Positions 25,401-33,455 of a stretch of 64,000 nucleotides of DNA are shown here, one piece after another. Position numbers and translations under genes: made by a program. This DNA is from UMGS1908 sp045655005 (lineage in GTDB: Bacteria > Bacillota > Clostridia > Christensenellales > UBA1242). The stretch is taken from contig JAZOOJ010000007.1 of assembly GCA_045655005.1 (NCBI GenBank), positions 1 to 64,000 on the forward strand, given 5' to 3'. How positions within the stretch are numbered: position 1 is the stretch's first letter; each line of letters opens with the position of its first letter. Below the pieces are notes generated by a model. The model saw only the letters and a list, made by a program, of their open reading frames with translations. It ran no database searches and was not told where the DNA came from.

Positions 25401-26141
25401 TTCTTCTTCTGACTTTGTAACATCTTTTTCAAGAGTTTTCTTAATGATTGGGTGATGGTCAAAAGCGTTTAAGATTTCTTCATCAGACCCCAAACCTAAT
25501 CCTCTTAAAAGAATAGATGCAACAAGTTTTCTTGTTTTATCAATATGAATCCAAAGAACACCATTAGTGTCTTCTTCAAATTCAAGCCACGCACCACGTA
25601 GTGGCATAATTCCAGTTTCAACTACGAAGTTTCCAGTTTTATTTAAACCTTGTTTGCAGTAAACACCTGGGCTTCTTACAAGCTGGCTTACGACTGCTCT
25701 TTCAGCACCATTAATAATGAATGAACCACTGTCGGTCATCATTGGTATGTCGCCCATGTAAACTTCTTGGTCTACAACCTCTCCCGTTTCCTTATAAACT
25801 AGTCTTACCTTTACTTTTAGAGGAACTGCATAAGTAGCATCTCTCATCTTGCATTCTCTTTCACTGTACTTTGGTTCACCTGAAAGAGAGTGGTCCAAAA
25901 AGTAAAGTTCAATACGGCTATCCTTATCCTCTTCATTTTCAGCCCTGTTCATATTTAGGTTATCTGAATCTGAAATAGGAGAAAAATCCCTTAAAACTTC
26001 CCTAATACCTTCTTTGGTAAAAGCTTCAAAGGAGTTCTTCTGGATCTCCACCAAATATGGAATATCGATAACTTCTTTAATGTTTCCAAAAGTTTGTCTC
26101 TCGTGTCTTCCATACATCTTTTTTTCAACCTTAATTGACAT
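22410..26141 (-). CDS. rpoB: DNA-directed RNA polymerase subunit beta, 1243 aa
   Basis: This is the beta subunit of RNA polymerase. Conserved blocks include [12 protein letters not shown] near the N-terminus, the rifampicin pocket [10 protein letters not shown]...[11 protein letters not shown] (about residues 492-530), [65 protein letters not shown] and [27 protein letters not shown]-type sequence. The start is ATG 26141 with AAGGAG 6-8 bases upstream. A longer frame to 26249 would translate the 5' leader and is rejected. The protein ends in a highly acidic tail of about 55 residues. In the rifampicin pocket several usual contact residues differ (see findings). Confidence 0.98.
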   Translation of the reverse strand: [1243 protein letters not shown]

Positions 26142-26274
26142 TTTTAATCTCCTTAAAAAAATTTCGTGAAAATCGCTTGACTTTGGAAACGTGACTGCGG
26201 TATCATTAACTTGTAAATGGAGAGATCGACCATTTGCTTTGACGTGCAAACACGAATCAAAATATTAAATTGTC

Positions 26275-26318
26275 GTAAAATAACACCCAAAAACTTTCGC
26301 GTTTGGGCATTATTTCAC
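26275..26318 (-). promoter_or_regulatory. Long hairpin in the rpoBC 5' leader
   Basis: In the leader RNA GTGAAATAATGCCCAAAC pairs with GTTTTTGGGTGTTATTTTAC around a small loop: a stem of about 17 pairs with few mismatches, beginning a few bases after the expected transcription start. No U-run follows, so it is not a terminator. It may stabilise the mRNA or bind a protein. A second, weaker stem (AAATGG/CCATTT, 26216-26237) lies nearer the start codon. Function is inferred only from structure. Confidence 0.6.
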
Positions 26319-26332
26319 ATTAGTACCTTTGT

Positions 26333-26361
26333 ATTTTACAATAATTATTTCACTTTGTCAA
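26333..26361 (-). promoter_or_regulatory. Promoter of rpoB-rpoC
   Basis: TTGACA (26361-26356), a 17-base spacer and TAAAAT (26338-26333) on the minus strand form a near-consensus promoter. The transcript would have a leader of about 185 nt before the rpoB ATG. Confidence 0.85.
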
Positions 26362-26381
26362 CATATTTAAAAATTTTATAA

Positions 26382-26415
26382 AAAAGTTTCTGACATTTTT
26401 CTGTCAGAAACTTTT
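26382..26415 (-). terminator. Intrinsic terminator of the ABC exporter operon
   Basis: AAAAGTTTCTGACA and TGTCAGAAACTTTT form a perfect 14-bp stem. T-rich tracts follow in both directions. It lies between the exporter stop codon and the rpoB promoter, insulating rpoBC. Confidence 0.9.
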
Positions 26416-26430
26416 GTTTTTTGTCTTTTT

Positions 26431-28239
26431 TTACTGTTTTGCCTTGTTCGATATCTTTTTCATTCTCATGAATTGGCTTGTATAAAGATTGTAGTAAAAT
26501 CCCTTCTTTTTCATCAATTCTTTATGATTACCCTGCTCAATTACATTTCCTTTATTCATAACCAAAATTATATCGGCGTTTTGTATAGTTGACAATCTAT
26601 GCGCAACAATAAAACTTGTCCTTCCCTCCATAATCTTGTTGAAAGCCTCTTGAATTTTCATTTCTGTTCTTGTATCAATATTGCTCGTTGCTTCATCAAG
26701 TATAAGCATTGAAGGTTTGGTAAGCATAATTCTTGATATACATATCAACTGCTTTTGGCCCTGTGATATATTCGCACCACCCTCTGACACAATAGTGTCA
26801 TACTTTTGTGGAAGTTTTTCAATAAAGTCTGCTGCTCCTGAAAGTCTTGCAGCATCTTTTACTTCTTCAAGTGAAGCGTTTTGATTTCCGTAAGCAATAT
26901 TATCCCTAATCGTTCCATGAAACAACCAGCTTTCTTGCAAAACCATACCAAACTTAGTTCTAAGACTCCCTCTGGTCACATACCTTATATCTTCACCAGA
27001 TACATAAATTGCGCCATCAGTAACATCATAAAACCTCATTAATAGGTTTATTAGAGTTGTCTTACCACATCCAGTTGGACCAACTATTGCTATCTTTTGT
27101 CCATTTTTTACTTCCAAGTTAAAATTCTTAATAAGTTTTGTCTTTGGAGAATATGAGAAATCTACATTTTTAATTGATATGTTTCCATTGCAATAAGAAA
27201 GCTCTTTATTTCCAGCGTCACTAATTTCATCTGGTTCATTAAGCACGGCGAAAATTCTTCTTGCCGATGCAAACGCTGCTTGAATTTCAGTAATTTCTGC
27301 ACTTAGTTCATCAAATGGACGACCATAACTATTAGCATAAGACAAGAAACTGCTTATAACACCAACACTTATATTCCCTTTTAATGCAAGTAATGCACCA
27401 ACAAACCCAACAGATACATAAACAAATCCATTGATAAATCTTGTAAATGGTGGGGCGAGAAATGAATAAAATTTTGCTTTTTCTGAAACAACAGTCAATT
27501 TTTCATTGATTTCGTTATATTCTTCAATAGAATCTTCTTCGTGATTAAATGCTTTCACAACTCTTTGATTTCCTATGATTTCTTCCAAATAGCCACTCAT
27601 CTCACCTGTTGTTGAAGCTTGCTTTATAAATAAATCATTCGCATTCTTAGCAATCTTATATGAAACAAATAATGACAATGGCGTTAATACCGCAACCATA
27701 ATTGCAATACTTACATTTAGAGAAATCATACAAATTAATGTTCCAATAATTGTAAATACACCTGACGATATTGATATAATTGCCTCAACCAATCCGTCTG
27801 TTACAATTTCTACGTCATTAATCATTCGGTTAAGCAAATCGCCATGAGTTGTCCCATCTACAAATTTAATTGGAACTGTTTCTATCTTTTTAAAGAACAA
27901 ATCTCTTATGTGTTCAGATGTTTTATAACAAAATATATTTGCATAAAGATTATACAGCCATGTAAATAATAAGTTAACAATCGCAACCCCAAACATAATC
28001 AAAATGTTTTGTGTTAGTAATGAAAAATTTACTTCATTGACTCCAATAATACAATCAATACATTTACCAATATAAATCGGAACAAGCAAGTCTAAAATAC
28101 TGCTTATAACCATAAATGCGATTGCCCACAACAAGAAATGCTTATATGCCCCAGAATACTTCATAGCCGACTTAAACAAACTTTCTTGTTCTTTGAACGC
28201 ATCTTTTTTTTCGTGTAATTTTGTAGTAATACTCCCCAT
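26431..28239 (-). CDS. ABC exporter half-transporter, canonical ATPase site, 602 aa
   Basis: Six transmembrane helices (residues about 35-325) are followed by a nucleotide-binding domain: Walker A GPTGCGKTT (about 383), Q-loop MVLQESWLF, signature ISQGQKQ (LSGGQ variant), Walker B LILDEATSNID with the catalytic Glu, and H-loop VAHRLSTI. It belongs to the multidrug/lipid exporter group (MsbA, LmrCD, BmrCD types). With the gene directly upstream, whose stop overlaps this start by one base, it would form a heterodimeric exporter. The ribosome site lies in the end of the partner gene. The substrate is unknown. Confidence 0.93.
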   Translation of the reverse strand: MGSITTKLHEKKDAFKEQESLFKSAMKYSGAYKHFLLWAIAFMVISSILDLLVPIYIGKCIDCIIGVNEVNFSLLTQNILIMFGVAIVNLLFTWLYNLYANIFCYKTSEHIRDLFFKKIETVPIKFVDGTTHGDLLNRMINDVEIVTDGLVEAIISISSGVFTIIGTLICMISLNVSIAIMVAVLTPLSLFVSYKIAKNANDLFIKQASTTGEMSGYLEEIIGNQRVVKAFNHEEDSIEEYNEINEKLTVVSEKAKFYSFLAPPFTRFINGFVYVSVGFVGALLALKGNISVGVISSFLSYANSYGRPFDELSAEITEIQAAFASARRIFAVLNEPDEISDAGNKELSYCNGNISIKNVDFSYSPKTKLIKNFNLEVKNGQKIAIVGPTGCGKTTLINLLMRFYDVTDGAIYVSGEDIRYVTRGSLRTKFGMVLQESWLFHGTIRDNIAYGNQNASLEEVKDAARLSGAADFIEKLPQKYDTIVSEGGANISQGQKQLICISRIMLTKPSMLILDEATSNIDTRTEMKIQEAFNKIMEGRTSFIVAHRLSTIQNADIILVMNKGNVIEQGNHKELMKKKGFYYNLYTSQFMRMKKISNKAKQ

Positions 28240-29999
28240 TATCTCACGCCCCCCATTTTTGATTTCTTGGGTTCATCATCTTCCCTTTGGTTTTGTGAGT
28301 AATAAATTTCTTGATAAACTGTACACGTTTTAAGTAATTGCTCGTGAGTCCCAATCCCCATAACATTGCCATTATCTAATACTATAATTTGATCAGCAGA
28401 CATTAGCGATGTTGCTCTTTGCGATACCAGTACAACCGTGCTTAAATTTAAACTTGTTGCAATTGCACGTCTTAAGCTTGCATCAGTCGCGAAATCAAGA
28501 GCCGAACTTGAATCGTCAAGAATTATAATCTTCGGATTTCCAACCAACGCTCTTGCAATTGTCAATCTTTGTCTTTGTCCACCTGAAAAATTTCTTCCAC
28601 CCCGCAGAACTTTATGGTCAAGAAAATCTGGCAATTCTTTCACAAAATCATAGGCTTGTGCAATTTTTAAGGCTTTAATTATTTCAGTATCTGTCGCATC
28701 TTCCTTTCTCCACTGCATATTTTCTCTTAAAGTCCCTTCAAAAAGAACTGGATTTTGTGGAACAATACCTACTATTTTTCTAAGTTCTACTAAATCAATT
28801 TTTCTTACATTGATGTCATCAATTAAAACTTCTCCACTTTTCACATCGTAAAATCTTGGTATTAAATTTACGATTGAACTTTTACCCGAACCCGTTCCAC
28901 CAATAATACCAAGCACTTGCCCCGGATTTACGACCACTGACAAATCATTTACTACATTTTTGGCATTTGCATATGAAAAATTAACCTTTTTAAATTCTAG
29001 TTTCCCATCAGCATCTTCATATTTAAAATCCACCATTCTTTTTGCATTCTTTACGGTATTGTCTGTTGCAAAAACTTCTTTAATTCTGCCAATTGACGCA
29101 CCAGTACGTGTATAAATTATGATAAGCCTTGCAATAATTACAAGCGCAGATGAGATTGTTGTTAAATAGTTAACAAACGCAATCAAATTTCCTGTCGTTA
29201 TGATTCCAAGATTAACCTCTACCCCTCCCAACCATAAAATTGCTATTATTCCAAAATTAACAACCAGAGCAATTAAAGGTTGAAGTAGTGATGCACTTTT
29301 TGCTATTTGCATATTGACTTTTGTAAATTCTTTATTTGACTTATCAAATCTTTCAAGCTCATATGCTTGTTTATTGAACGCTCTGACAACCCTTACACTA
29401 TCCAAATTATCTCTTGCGATATTTGTAACATCATCAAGTCGAACTTTTAAATTCGCATATCTTGGACTATTCCTCATCATTACAAAAAACACAATAAACA
29501 AAATTATTGGCGCCATAATTAAAAATATGCTTGCAAGTTTTATATCTATAATACAAACCATTATAAGAGAACCAAGAAGAAGAAATGGAGCTCTTGACAC
29601 ATTTCTGATGGTCATTCCAACGCTTAGCCCAACTTGGTCAACATCGTGCACCATTCGGTTTGTTAAAGTTACCGTTGAAAATTTGTCAAGTTCAGCGTGC
29701 GACAATGTGTTTATATGTCCAAACATGTCACGCCTTATATCCTTACATATTCCCGTCTGCACCAAAGATGAACACTTTTGACAAACAACGGTACAACAAA
29801 AACTTATAATATTCAAAAACAATATTACACCACACATTATGTATATATAAGTTGAATTTCTGTTTGCAATACCTACATCAATAACAAGAGCCATAAGCAT
29901 TGGAGTCACAACATCAGAAGCTGTTTCCAGTGCTTTAAAGATTGGGCCCCAAGTTATGTATTTTTTATATCTTGCAAGATATTTTGTCAGTTTGAACAT
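28239..29999 (-). CDS. ABC exporter half-transporter with degenerate ATPase site, 586 aa
   Basis: This protein has a transmembrane domain (about residues 15-320) plus nucleotide-binding domain: Walker A GGTGSGKSS (about 365), Q-loop IVPQNPVLF, signature FSGGQRQRL. The Walker B reads IIILDDSSSALD, with Asp in the place of the catalytic Glu, and the switch region reads VSQRATSLMSAD, with Gln in place of the H-loop His. Both changes are the mark of the degenerate site in heterodimeric exporters. It pairs with the downstream gene. Ribosome site AAAGGTG precedes the ATG; a TATAAT box lies near 30035. Confidence 0.93.
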   Translation of the reverse strand: MFKLTKYLARYKKYITWGPIFKALETASDVVTPMLMALVIDVGIANRNSTYIYIMCGVILFLNIISFCCTVVCQKCSSLVQTGICKDIRRDMFGHINTLSHAELDKFSTVTLTNRMVHDVDQVGLSVGMTIRNVSRAPFLLLGSLIMVCIIDIKLASIFLIMAPIILFIVFFVMMRNSPRYANLKVRLDDVTNIARDNLDSVRVVRAFNKQAYELERFDKSNKEFTKVNMQIAKSASLLQPLIALVVNFGIIAILWLGGVEVNLGIITTGNLIAFVNYLTTISSALVIIARLIIIYTRTGASIGRIKEVFATDNTVKNAKRMVDFKYEDADGKLEFKKVNFSYANAKNVVNDLSVVVNPGQVLGIIGGTGSGKSSIVNLIPRFYDVKSGEVLIDDINVRKIDLVELRKIVGIVPQNPVLFEGTLRENMQWRKEDATDTEIIKALKIAQAYDFVKELPDFLDHKVLRGGRNFSGGQRQRLTIARALVGNPKIIILDDSSSALDFATDASLRRAIATSLNLSTVVLVSQRATSLMSADQIIVLDNGNVMGIGTHEQLLKTCTVYQEIYYSQNQREDDEPKKSKMGGVR

Positions 30000-30104
30000 C
30001 TTTTGACACCTTTAAGTTAACTTTTTAAATATTATATCATATTTACTAATTTTTTGAGAAATAGAATTTGTATATTTTTAAATTTTTCATTAAATAATAT
30101 TAGT

Positions 30105-30335
30105 ATGATCAAATATATTGAAGTAAATGCAAAAATGACAACTGAAGGTAAAGTTATTCCCCTTTCCATGATTTGGGAAGACGGAAAAACTTTTGGTATT
30201 GACAAAGTCACAGACATCAGACCACTTGCAAGCACAAAAGGCGGAGGCGTTGGAGTTAGATATATATGTAAAATAAAAGGAAAAGAAAAAACTCTTTTCC
30301 TTAGTGGTTATCGTTGGTTTATTGAATATGATTAG
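30105..30335 (+). CDS. Conserved small protein facing dinB, 76 aa
   Basis: The sequence MIKYIEVNAKMTTEGKVIPL, WEDGKTFGIDKV, a Gly-rich GGGVGVRYICKI and RWFIEYD suggests one small all-beta domain. I recall similar unnamed proteins of about 75-80 aa in Firmicutes, often beside a Y-family polymerase gene, but this is memory and not a search. It converges tail-to-tail on dinB with 2 bp between stop codons. The ATG at 30105 starts the conserved part; the frame can be extended upstream but through promoter-like DNA. No ribosome site precedes the ATG, and a -10-like TAAATA (30091-30096) is so close that the mRNA may be leaderless. Confidence 0.75.
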   Translation: MIKYIEVNAKMTTEGKVIPLSMIWEDGKTFGIDKVTDIRPLASTKGGGVGVRYICKIKGKEKTLFLSGYRWFIEYD

Positions 30336-30337
30336 AT

Positions 30338-31564
30338 TTACAAAATTCTTGACGTTATATTTGCCCCATTTATTTCAATATCTTGCAATCTCTCATCAAG
30401 TTTTGTAAGAGCCCTACACACCGACCTTCTTCCAAATCGCCTTCTTATATCTTCAATCGTTTTATCAAGTTTTAAAAGCTTGTCTTTGTCCTCTTGACTT
30501 TCACCAAGCAACAATTGTTCTTCCTTTACAAAATTTGAAACAGAAATTCCAACCCCACGAACCTTTTTTATATGTATATAACGCTTTTTATATAACTCTA
30601 TTGCAGTTGTGGCTATATCCTTAGACAAGTTAGTCGGATTACTAAAAGCACACTGCATTCCATAGTGCATAAGTTCACTATCAACAACCGAAATATGTAA
30701 TGTTTTTGCACTTCCAACACAAGACTTTTTCATTCTGTACGCAACACTTTCCGCAATCATATAAATCAATGCCATTACATCTTCAATTTCTTCCATATCT
30801 CTGTAATAGGTAACACTATTACCCACAGATTTTACATCATCGCTTTCACCCATTTTACATACTACACTTAAATCATTTCCGTTTGCATAATCTGATAGAT
30901 ATTCTCCCCACTTTCCAAGTTTTTGTTTTAATATGCCTCTGTCAAACTTAGCCAATTGACCAATTTTATAAATACCCAAAGCATTTAATTTCTTTGTCGT
31001 AGCCTTTCCAACATACAATAAATCACTTACAGACAAACCCCAAACAATATCTTTATAGTTATCTTTATCAATAACTGTTACAGCATCAGGTTTTTTAATG
31101 TCTGAACCAAGTTTTGCAAAAATCTTATTATAACTTACCCCAATCGAAACAGTAAGCCCAATCTCTTCACGAACTCTTTTTCTTATAATTTCCGCAATAT
31201 TTTCACCTGAGCCAAATAATTTTACGCTCTCAGTTACATCAAGCCACGCCTCATCTATACCAAAAGACTCAATTCTGTCTGTATAATCACTATATATCTT
31301 TTTTACTAGTCTTGAATATTTTAAATATAAATCGTGGTTTGCTTCAACGGCTTCCAAATTCGGCTGTAATTTACGAGCCTCATAAAGCGTCATTCCCGTT
31401 TTAATGCCAGCATTTTTTGCAATCATATTTTTTGCGAGAACTACGCCATGCCTATCTTTTATTTTTCCACAAACTACAACCGGAAGACCTTTTAATTCTG
31501 GACGAAGCAAGCACTCACAACTAGCATAAAAATTATTTAAATCTGAATGTAGAATAACTCTCAC
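30338..31564 (-). CDS. dinB: DNA polymerase IV (Y-family), 408 aa
   Basis: This is an error-prone translesion polymerase. The N-terminus VRVILHSDLNNFYASCE carries the first catalytic Asp and steric-gate region; SFGIDEAWLDVTES (about 97-110) holds the catalytic Asp-Glu; GVSYNKIFAKLGSDIKKPD and a helix-hairpin-helix follow, then the little-finger domain. The chosen start is GTG 31564, which gives the usual polymerase N-terminus and has AAGGTG 9 bases upstream; an ATG at 31594 would add ten residues. The last 60 residues include a short linker (KLDKTIEDIRRRFGRR) and no obvious C-terminal clamp-binding motif was identified with certainty. Confidence 0.95.
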   Translation of the reverse strand: MRVILHSDLNNFYASCECLLRPELKGLPVVVCGKIKDRHGVVLAKNMIAKNAGIKTGMTLYEARKLQPNLEAVEANHDLYLKYSRLVKKIYSDYTDRIESFGIDEAWLDVTESVKLFGSGENIAEIIRKRVREEIGLTVSIGVSYNKIFAKLGSDIKKPDAVTVIDKDNYKDIVWGLSVSDLLYVGKATTKKLNALGIYKIGQLAKFDRGILKQKLGKWGEYLSDYANGNDLSVVCKMGESDDVKSVGNSVTYYRDMEEIEDVMALIYMIAESVAYRMKKSCVGSAKTLHISVVDSELMHYGMQCAFSNPTNLSKDIATTAIELYKKRYIHIKKVRGVGISVSNFVKEEQLLLGESQEDKDKLLKLDKTIEDIRRRFGRRSVCRALTKLDERLQDIEINGANITSRIL

Positions 31565-31676
31565 GTCCTTACACCTTCTTAATATTATCTCCAATCATTC
31601 TACCACAAAAAGAATAAAACAGCAACTGGTTTTCGAACATTTGTTTAATAAACATGTTTTGCAAGGTAAATAAAAC

Positions 31677-31724
31677 AAAAGGTAATGTAAAATAAGCAAA
31701 ACAACTTAATTTACATCACCTTTT
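31677..31724 (-). terminator. Intrinsic terminator of the beta-helix protein gene
   Basis: On the minus strand AAAAGGTGATGTAAA pairs with TTTACATTACCTTTT (one mismatch-type G-T), with a loop of about 18 bases, followed by GTTTT. It lies 7 bp after the stop codon. Confidence 0.8.
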
Positions 31725-31730
31725 AAGTTC

Positions 31731-33143
31731 TTAAAAATTAGGGAATAATGTTCCGTAATCTATCTCTGAAACTACCACAGCACTTTCATAATCAACGGCC
31801 TCAGTCCCAAACTCATTCCCGGTTCCTATGTATACTTTATTATTTCTCTTTCCTTTTGTTCTTATATAATTTTTATGTTCAACAGAAGAGTCGCTTAAAT
31901 ACAATGTGTTATTGTCTTCACCACCTGAATCTCTTAAAACTACAGCATAAAGATTTCCTTTAAGTTCGCAGTTATCAATATATACCGAAACATTGCTAGC
32001 TCCACCAATGTACATCCCTGCACCGTTTGTTCCAGCGACTGAATCAGCAATGTAACCTTCTGGCATAACCCCGTCAAAAAATTCAGCATTTTTCAAATAA
32101 GACGATGTTTCTGCTCCTTTAAAATAAACACCACCATGGCCATATCCAGAATATGAACCGCCATCAATATACAAAGTTCCTTCTGATGTTATGCCGGCAT
32201 GAGCACCCCATACAGTACAATTTTTTAAAGTCAATGTTCCAGTATTATAAACACCCCTAGAGTTTGTTGCATAAGCGTTATTTTTAGCTGTATAATCCGC
32301 ATATGATAATATTGAACAATTGCTCATAATTGCAGTTCCTGCGTTTTCAACACCTCTCACTTCTAAGCCACTTTTTGATGAAATTGTAACATTAGTATTT
32401 GATAAACTTGCAGTACATCCAGAAGCAATATTTATTCCTTGTATTGTTCCGCCATTATTATCAGTTGCTGTAATAGTTGCGTCTTTAAAATCAATTACCC
32501 CGCTTGTTAACACTATTGCAGAATGTGGACTTACAGAAGTTCCCGAACCCGAAGTCGAACTTTCATATTGCCCCCCAGTTATTGACAAGCTTCCTGATTG
32601 TATTTCAAACAATTTAGCCACCGTACTTTTATCACCGACAACAATCTTACTTCCTAGTTCTGAACCATCAATCTTTACATCAGCATCAACAATCTTCATT
32701 GCTAGTTCGCTTGAAAAGTTTAATGTATTTCCTGATAAAATCAACTTTAAATCCTTTTCAATTTGTAAAGTTTCGCTTAAATCAAACGACTTTAATAAAC
32801 CAATATTTACAATGTCATTCGCATCTGCAAAAACTTCTACACCAGATTGCTCGGTTGGTTCGGTTATCTGCTCGTTTTCAAAATTATTAGAATTTATTGA
32901 AGACAGAGCTTCAGCCAATCCCGCATAATAATATTTTGTTACCTGCTCTACAACTGGTGGGTCTTCTGCATCCTCAACTGGCGGAACTTCTGGAGCTTCG
33001 ATCGAAGGATTTACAGGTGTCTCGTTTGCCGGATTATTTGAGACTGGTTCTTTTTTTGGCCAAAGAACCCAAGTCCCAACCCCTATCACCGACAATGACA
33101 ATACCGACGCTATTATAATCGCTATCAATTTATTTTTTTTCAT
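31731..33143 (-). CDS. Membrane-anchored right-handed beta-helix protein, 470 aa
   Basis: An N-terminal hydrophobic segment (residues 5-28, LIAIIIASVLSLSVIGVGTWVLW) anchors or exports the protein. Residues 30-68 are a Pro/Glu-rich linker. From about 120 to 450 short repeats with Asn, Gly and small residues recur (SLSITGGQY, TLTLKNCTVWG, TLYIDGGSYSG, NVSVYIDNCELKGN), the pattern of a parallel beta-helix as in pectate-lyase-like or adhesin-like proteins. No catalytic Asp cluster or sortase motif was recognised. Its promoter carries a palindrome exactly in the spacer and is divergent from an XRE regulator, so it is probably a tightly regulated cell-surface protein. Ribosome site AAAGGAG. Confidence 0.8.
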   Translation of the reverse strand: MKKNKLIAIIIASVLSLSVIGVGTWVLWPKKEPVSNNPANETPVNPSIEAPEVPPVEDAEDPPVVEQVTKYYYAGLAEALSSINSNNFENEQITEPTEQSGVEVFADANDIVNIGLLKSFDLSETLQIEKDLKLILSGNTLNFSSELAMKIVDADVKIDGSELGSKIVVGDKSTVAKLFEIQSGSLSITGGQYESSTSGSGTSVSPHSAIVLTSGVIDFKDATITATDNNGGTIQGINIASGCTASLSNTNVTISSKSGLEVRGVENAGTAIMSNCSILSYADYTAKNNAYATNSRGVYNTGTLTLKNCTVWGAHAGITSEGTLYIDGGSYSGYGHGGVYFKGAETSSYLKNAEFFDGVMPEGYIADSVAGTNGAGMYIGGASNVSVYIDNCELKGNLYAVVLRDSGGEDNNTLYLSDSSVEHKNYIRTKGKRNNKVYIGTGNEFGTEAVDYESAVVVSEIDYGTLFPNF

Positions 33144-33173
33144 TTTTTTCTCCTTTGTTTTTCTACATACTTA

Positions 33174-33224
33174 ATTATATGGAACATTTTGTTCCAGGTC
33201 AACCAAAAACGAACATTTTGTTCT
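33174..33224. promoter_or_regulatory. Promoter of the beta-helix gene with two identical operator palindromes
   Basis: On the minus strand TTGACC (33202-33197), 17 bases and TATAAT (33179-33174) form the promoter of the beta-helix gene. The spacer is filled by GGAACATTTTGTTCC (33181-33195). A second copy, GAACATTTTGTTC, lies at 33211-33223, 29 bp away centre to centre, upstream of that -35 and within the region that must hold the promoter of the XRE gene. The 13-bp core is identical in both. The position suggests that the XRE protein binds here, repressing both its own gene and the surface-protein gene. Confidence 0.8.
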
Positions 33225-33236
33225 AAACTATAAATA

Positions 33237-33440
33237 ATGTTAAAATTTCCACAAATGCTAAAAGACCTAAGAATTGAAAGAGGGTTGTCAAGACAAGAAC
33301 TTGCCGACCAAATTTTTGTTAGTGCTCGAACAATTTGCTATTGGGAATTAGGACAAAGAGAGTGTAGCCTTGAACAATTAATTCAATTAGCGTTCTTTTT
33401 TGGAATCTCTACCGATTATCTGTTAGGCTTAGAACTATAA
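33237..33440 (+). CDS. XRE-family transcriptional regulator, 67 aa
   Basis: The whole protein is one Cro/CI-type helix-turn-helix domain: MLKDLRIERGLSRQELADQIFVSARTICYWELGQRECSLEQLIQLAFFFGISTDYLLG. There is no second domain, so it would act as a small dimeric repressor. It is divergent from the beta-helix protein gene, and the duplicated palindrome between them is the obvious binding site. No ribosome site precedes the ATG at 33237, and TATAAA (33229-33234) is only a few bases before it, so the mRNA may be leaderless. A terminator follows the stop codon. Confidence 0.93.
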   Translation: MLKFPQMLKDLRIERGLSRQELADQIFVSARTICYWELGQRECSLEQLIQLAFFFGISTDYLLGLEL

Positions 33441-33455
33441 ATACGCAACAAAACT

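Noticed and set aside
26142..26249. N-terminal extension of RpoB by 36 residues
   Set aside because: It would be translated from the 5' leader; ATG 26141 has a perfect ribosome site and gives the normal RpoB start.
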